A DNA stretch of 64,000 nucleotides from Massilia agrisoli (lineage in GTDB: Bacteria > Pseudomonadota > Gammaproteobacteria > Burkholderiales > Burkholderiaceae_D): the NCBI RefSeq assembly GCF_020831365.1, contig NZ_JAJHPV010000013.1, forward strand, positions 1 to 64,000, written 5' to 3'. The position numbers and the translations under genes are program-made. Below, one piece after another: positions 63,846 to 64,000 of the stretch (its first letter is position 1; the number at the start of each line of letters is the position of its first letter). The notes under the pieces were generated by a model. The model was not told where the DNA came from. It ran no database searches and saw nothing but the letters and a program-made list of their open reading frames with translations.

Positions 63846-64000
63846 GCAGCCTGCGCATCGTCACGATCAACATCGCGACCGAGGTCGACGTCGTCAACGC
63901 GCGCCAGCGCGCGCGCGAAGTGGCGCGCATGTGCGGCTTTGGCGTGCAAGACCAGGTGCGCATCGCCACCTCGGTGTCGGAACTGGCGCGCAATGTGTTT
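63842..64000 (+). CDS. ATPase-domain signalling protein, N-terminus only (window edge)
   Basis: The first 53 codons of a gene that runs off the window. The start is MSSLRIVTINIATEVDVVNA, and the SELARNVF near the end is the ATPase N-box of RsbT-like kinases. In Gram-negative stressosome operons a histidine kinase or hybrid output protein follows RsbX; this could be that output. Nothing more can be read. Confidence 0.8.
   Translation, partial: MSSLRIVTINIATEVDVVNARQRAREVARMCGFGVQDQVRIATSVSELARNVF

Overview
The window is about 64 kb of high-GC chromosome that looks like a betaproteobacterium of the Oxalobacteraceae (Massilia/Telluria/Duganella/Janthinobacterium-like). This is inferred from the GC-rich coding style, the rsfS-rlmH-maf gene order, a phasin, a PEP-CTERM protein, many TonB receptors and sensor kinases, and two families of dispersed palindromic repeats. 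No prophage, CRISPR array, rRNA or plasmid origin was seen. One tRNA is present.

Region by region. (1) 1-526: the start of an IS110-family transposase and its upstream non-coding end, abutting a REP-like palindrome. (2) 527-6071: a minus-strand housekeeping cluster in transcription order yebC, purD, hemF, nadD, rsfS, rlmH, maf. (3) 6190-13430: a perfect 62-bp palindrome, an EamA exporter, mgsA, a quinone oxidoreductase, a DUF4136 lipoprotein, pepN, fbp and tRNA-Thr(CGT). (4) 13666-20288: a soluble histidine kinase, a small protein and a double-domain KaiC-like ATPase, then a Ser/Gly-rich membrane protein and a large HPII-type catalase. (5) 20451-29291: a complete RND efflux operon, a candidate small RNA, a diguanylate cyclase and a receiver-kinase hybrid. 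(6) 29428-40794: a 2OG dioxygenase, an operon of M1 peptidase, DUF6702 protein and TonB receptor, a CHASE-type kinase, DUF2750 and phytanoyl-CoA-dioxygenase-like genes, a PEP-CTERM protein behind a near-consensus sigma-54 promoter, and an M29-like protein. (7) 41033-48925: five tightly packed genes built around a 1202-residue tubulin/FtsZ-like protein. (8) 49014-58179: two small exported proteins, a TPR-GGDEF cyclase divergent from a TonB receptor-YfiR pair, and a heterodimeric ABC exporter. (9) 58282-64000: a phasin, a cytosine deaminase, a GNAT protein and a stressosome operon (RsbR, RsbS, RsbT, an ATPase-phosphatase fusion, and the start of another ATPase gene that runs off the window).

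The strongest candidate for an undescribed system is the tubulin-like operon at 41033-48925. It encodes a Zn-ribbon protein with a repeat-rich body, an exported vWA-like protein, a small two- or three-TM protein, the tubulin-like protein with a C-terminal GYF_2-like domain, and a second Zn-ribbon protein with one TM segment. The arrangement suggests a membrane-anchored filament or remodelling machine. The second notable signal is at the left edge: the non-coding end of the IS110 element carries a 9-nt identity to the REP-like repeat beside which the element sits, as expected for a bridge-RNA target guide.

Sensing and output are over-represented. Kinases, two cyclases, a YfiR-type regulator, a KaiC module and a stressosome all occur within 50 kb, together with stress products (catalase, phasin, LEA-like lipoprotein). 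All functional calls rest on reading motifs by eye; no database search was run.
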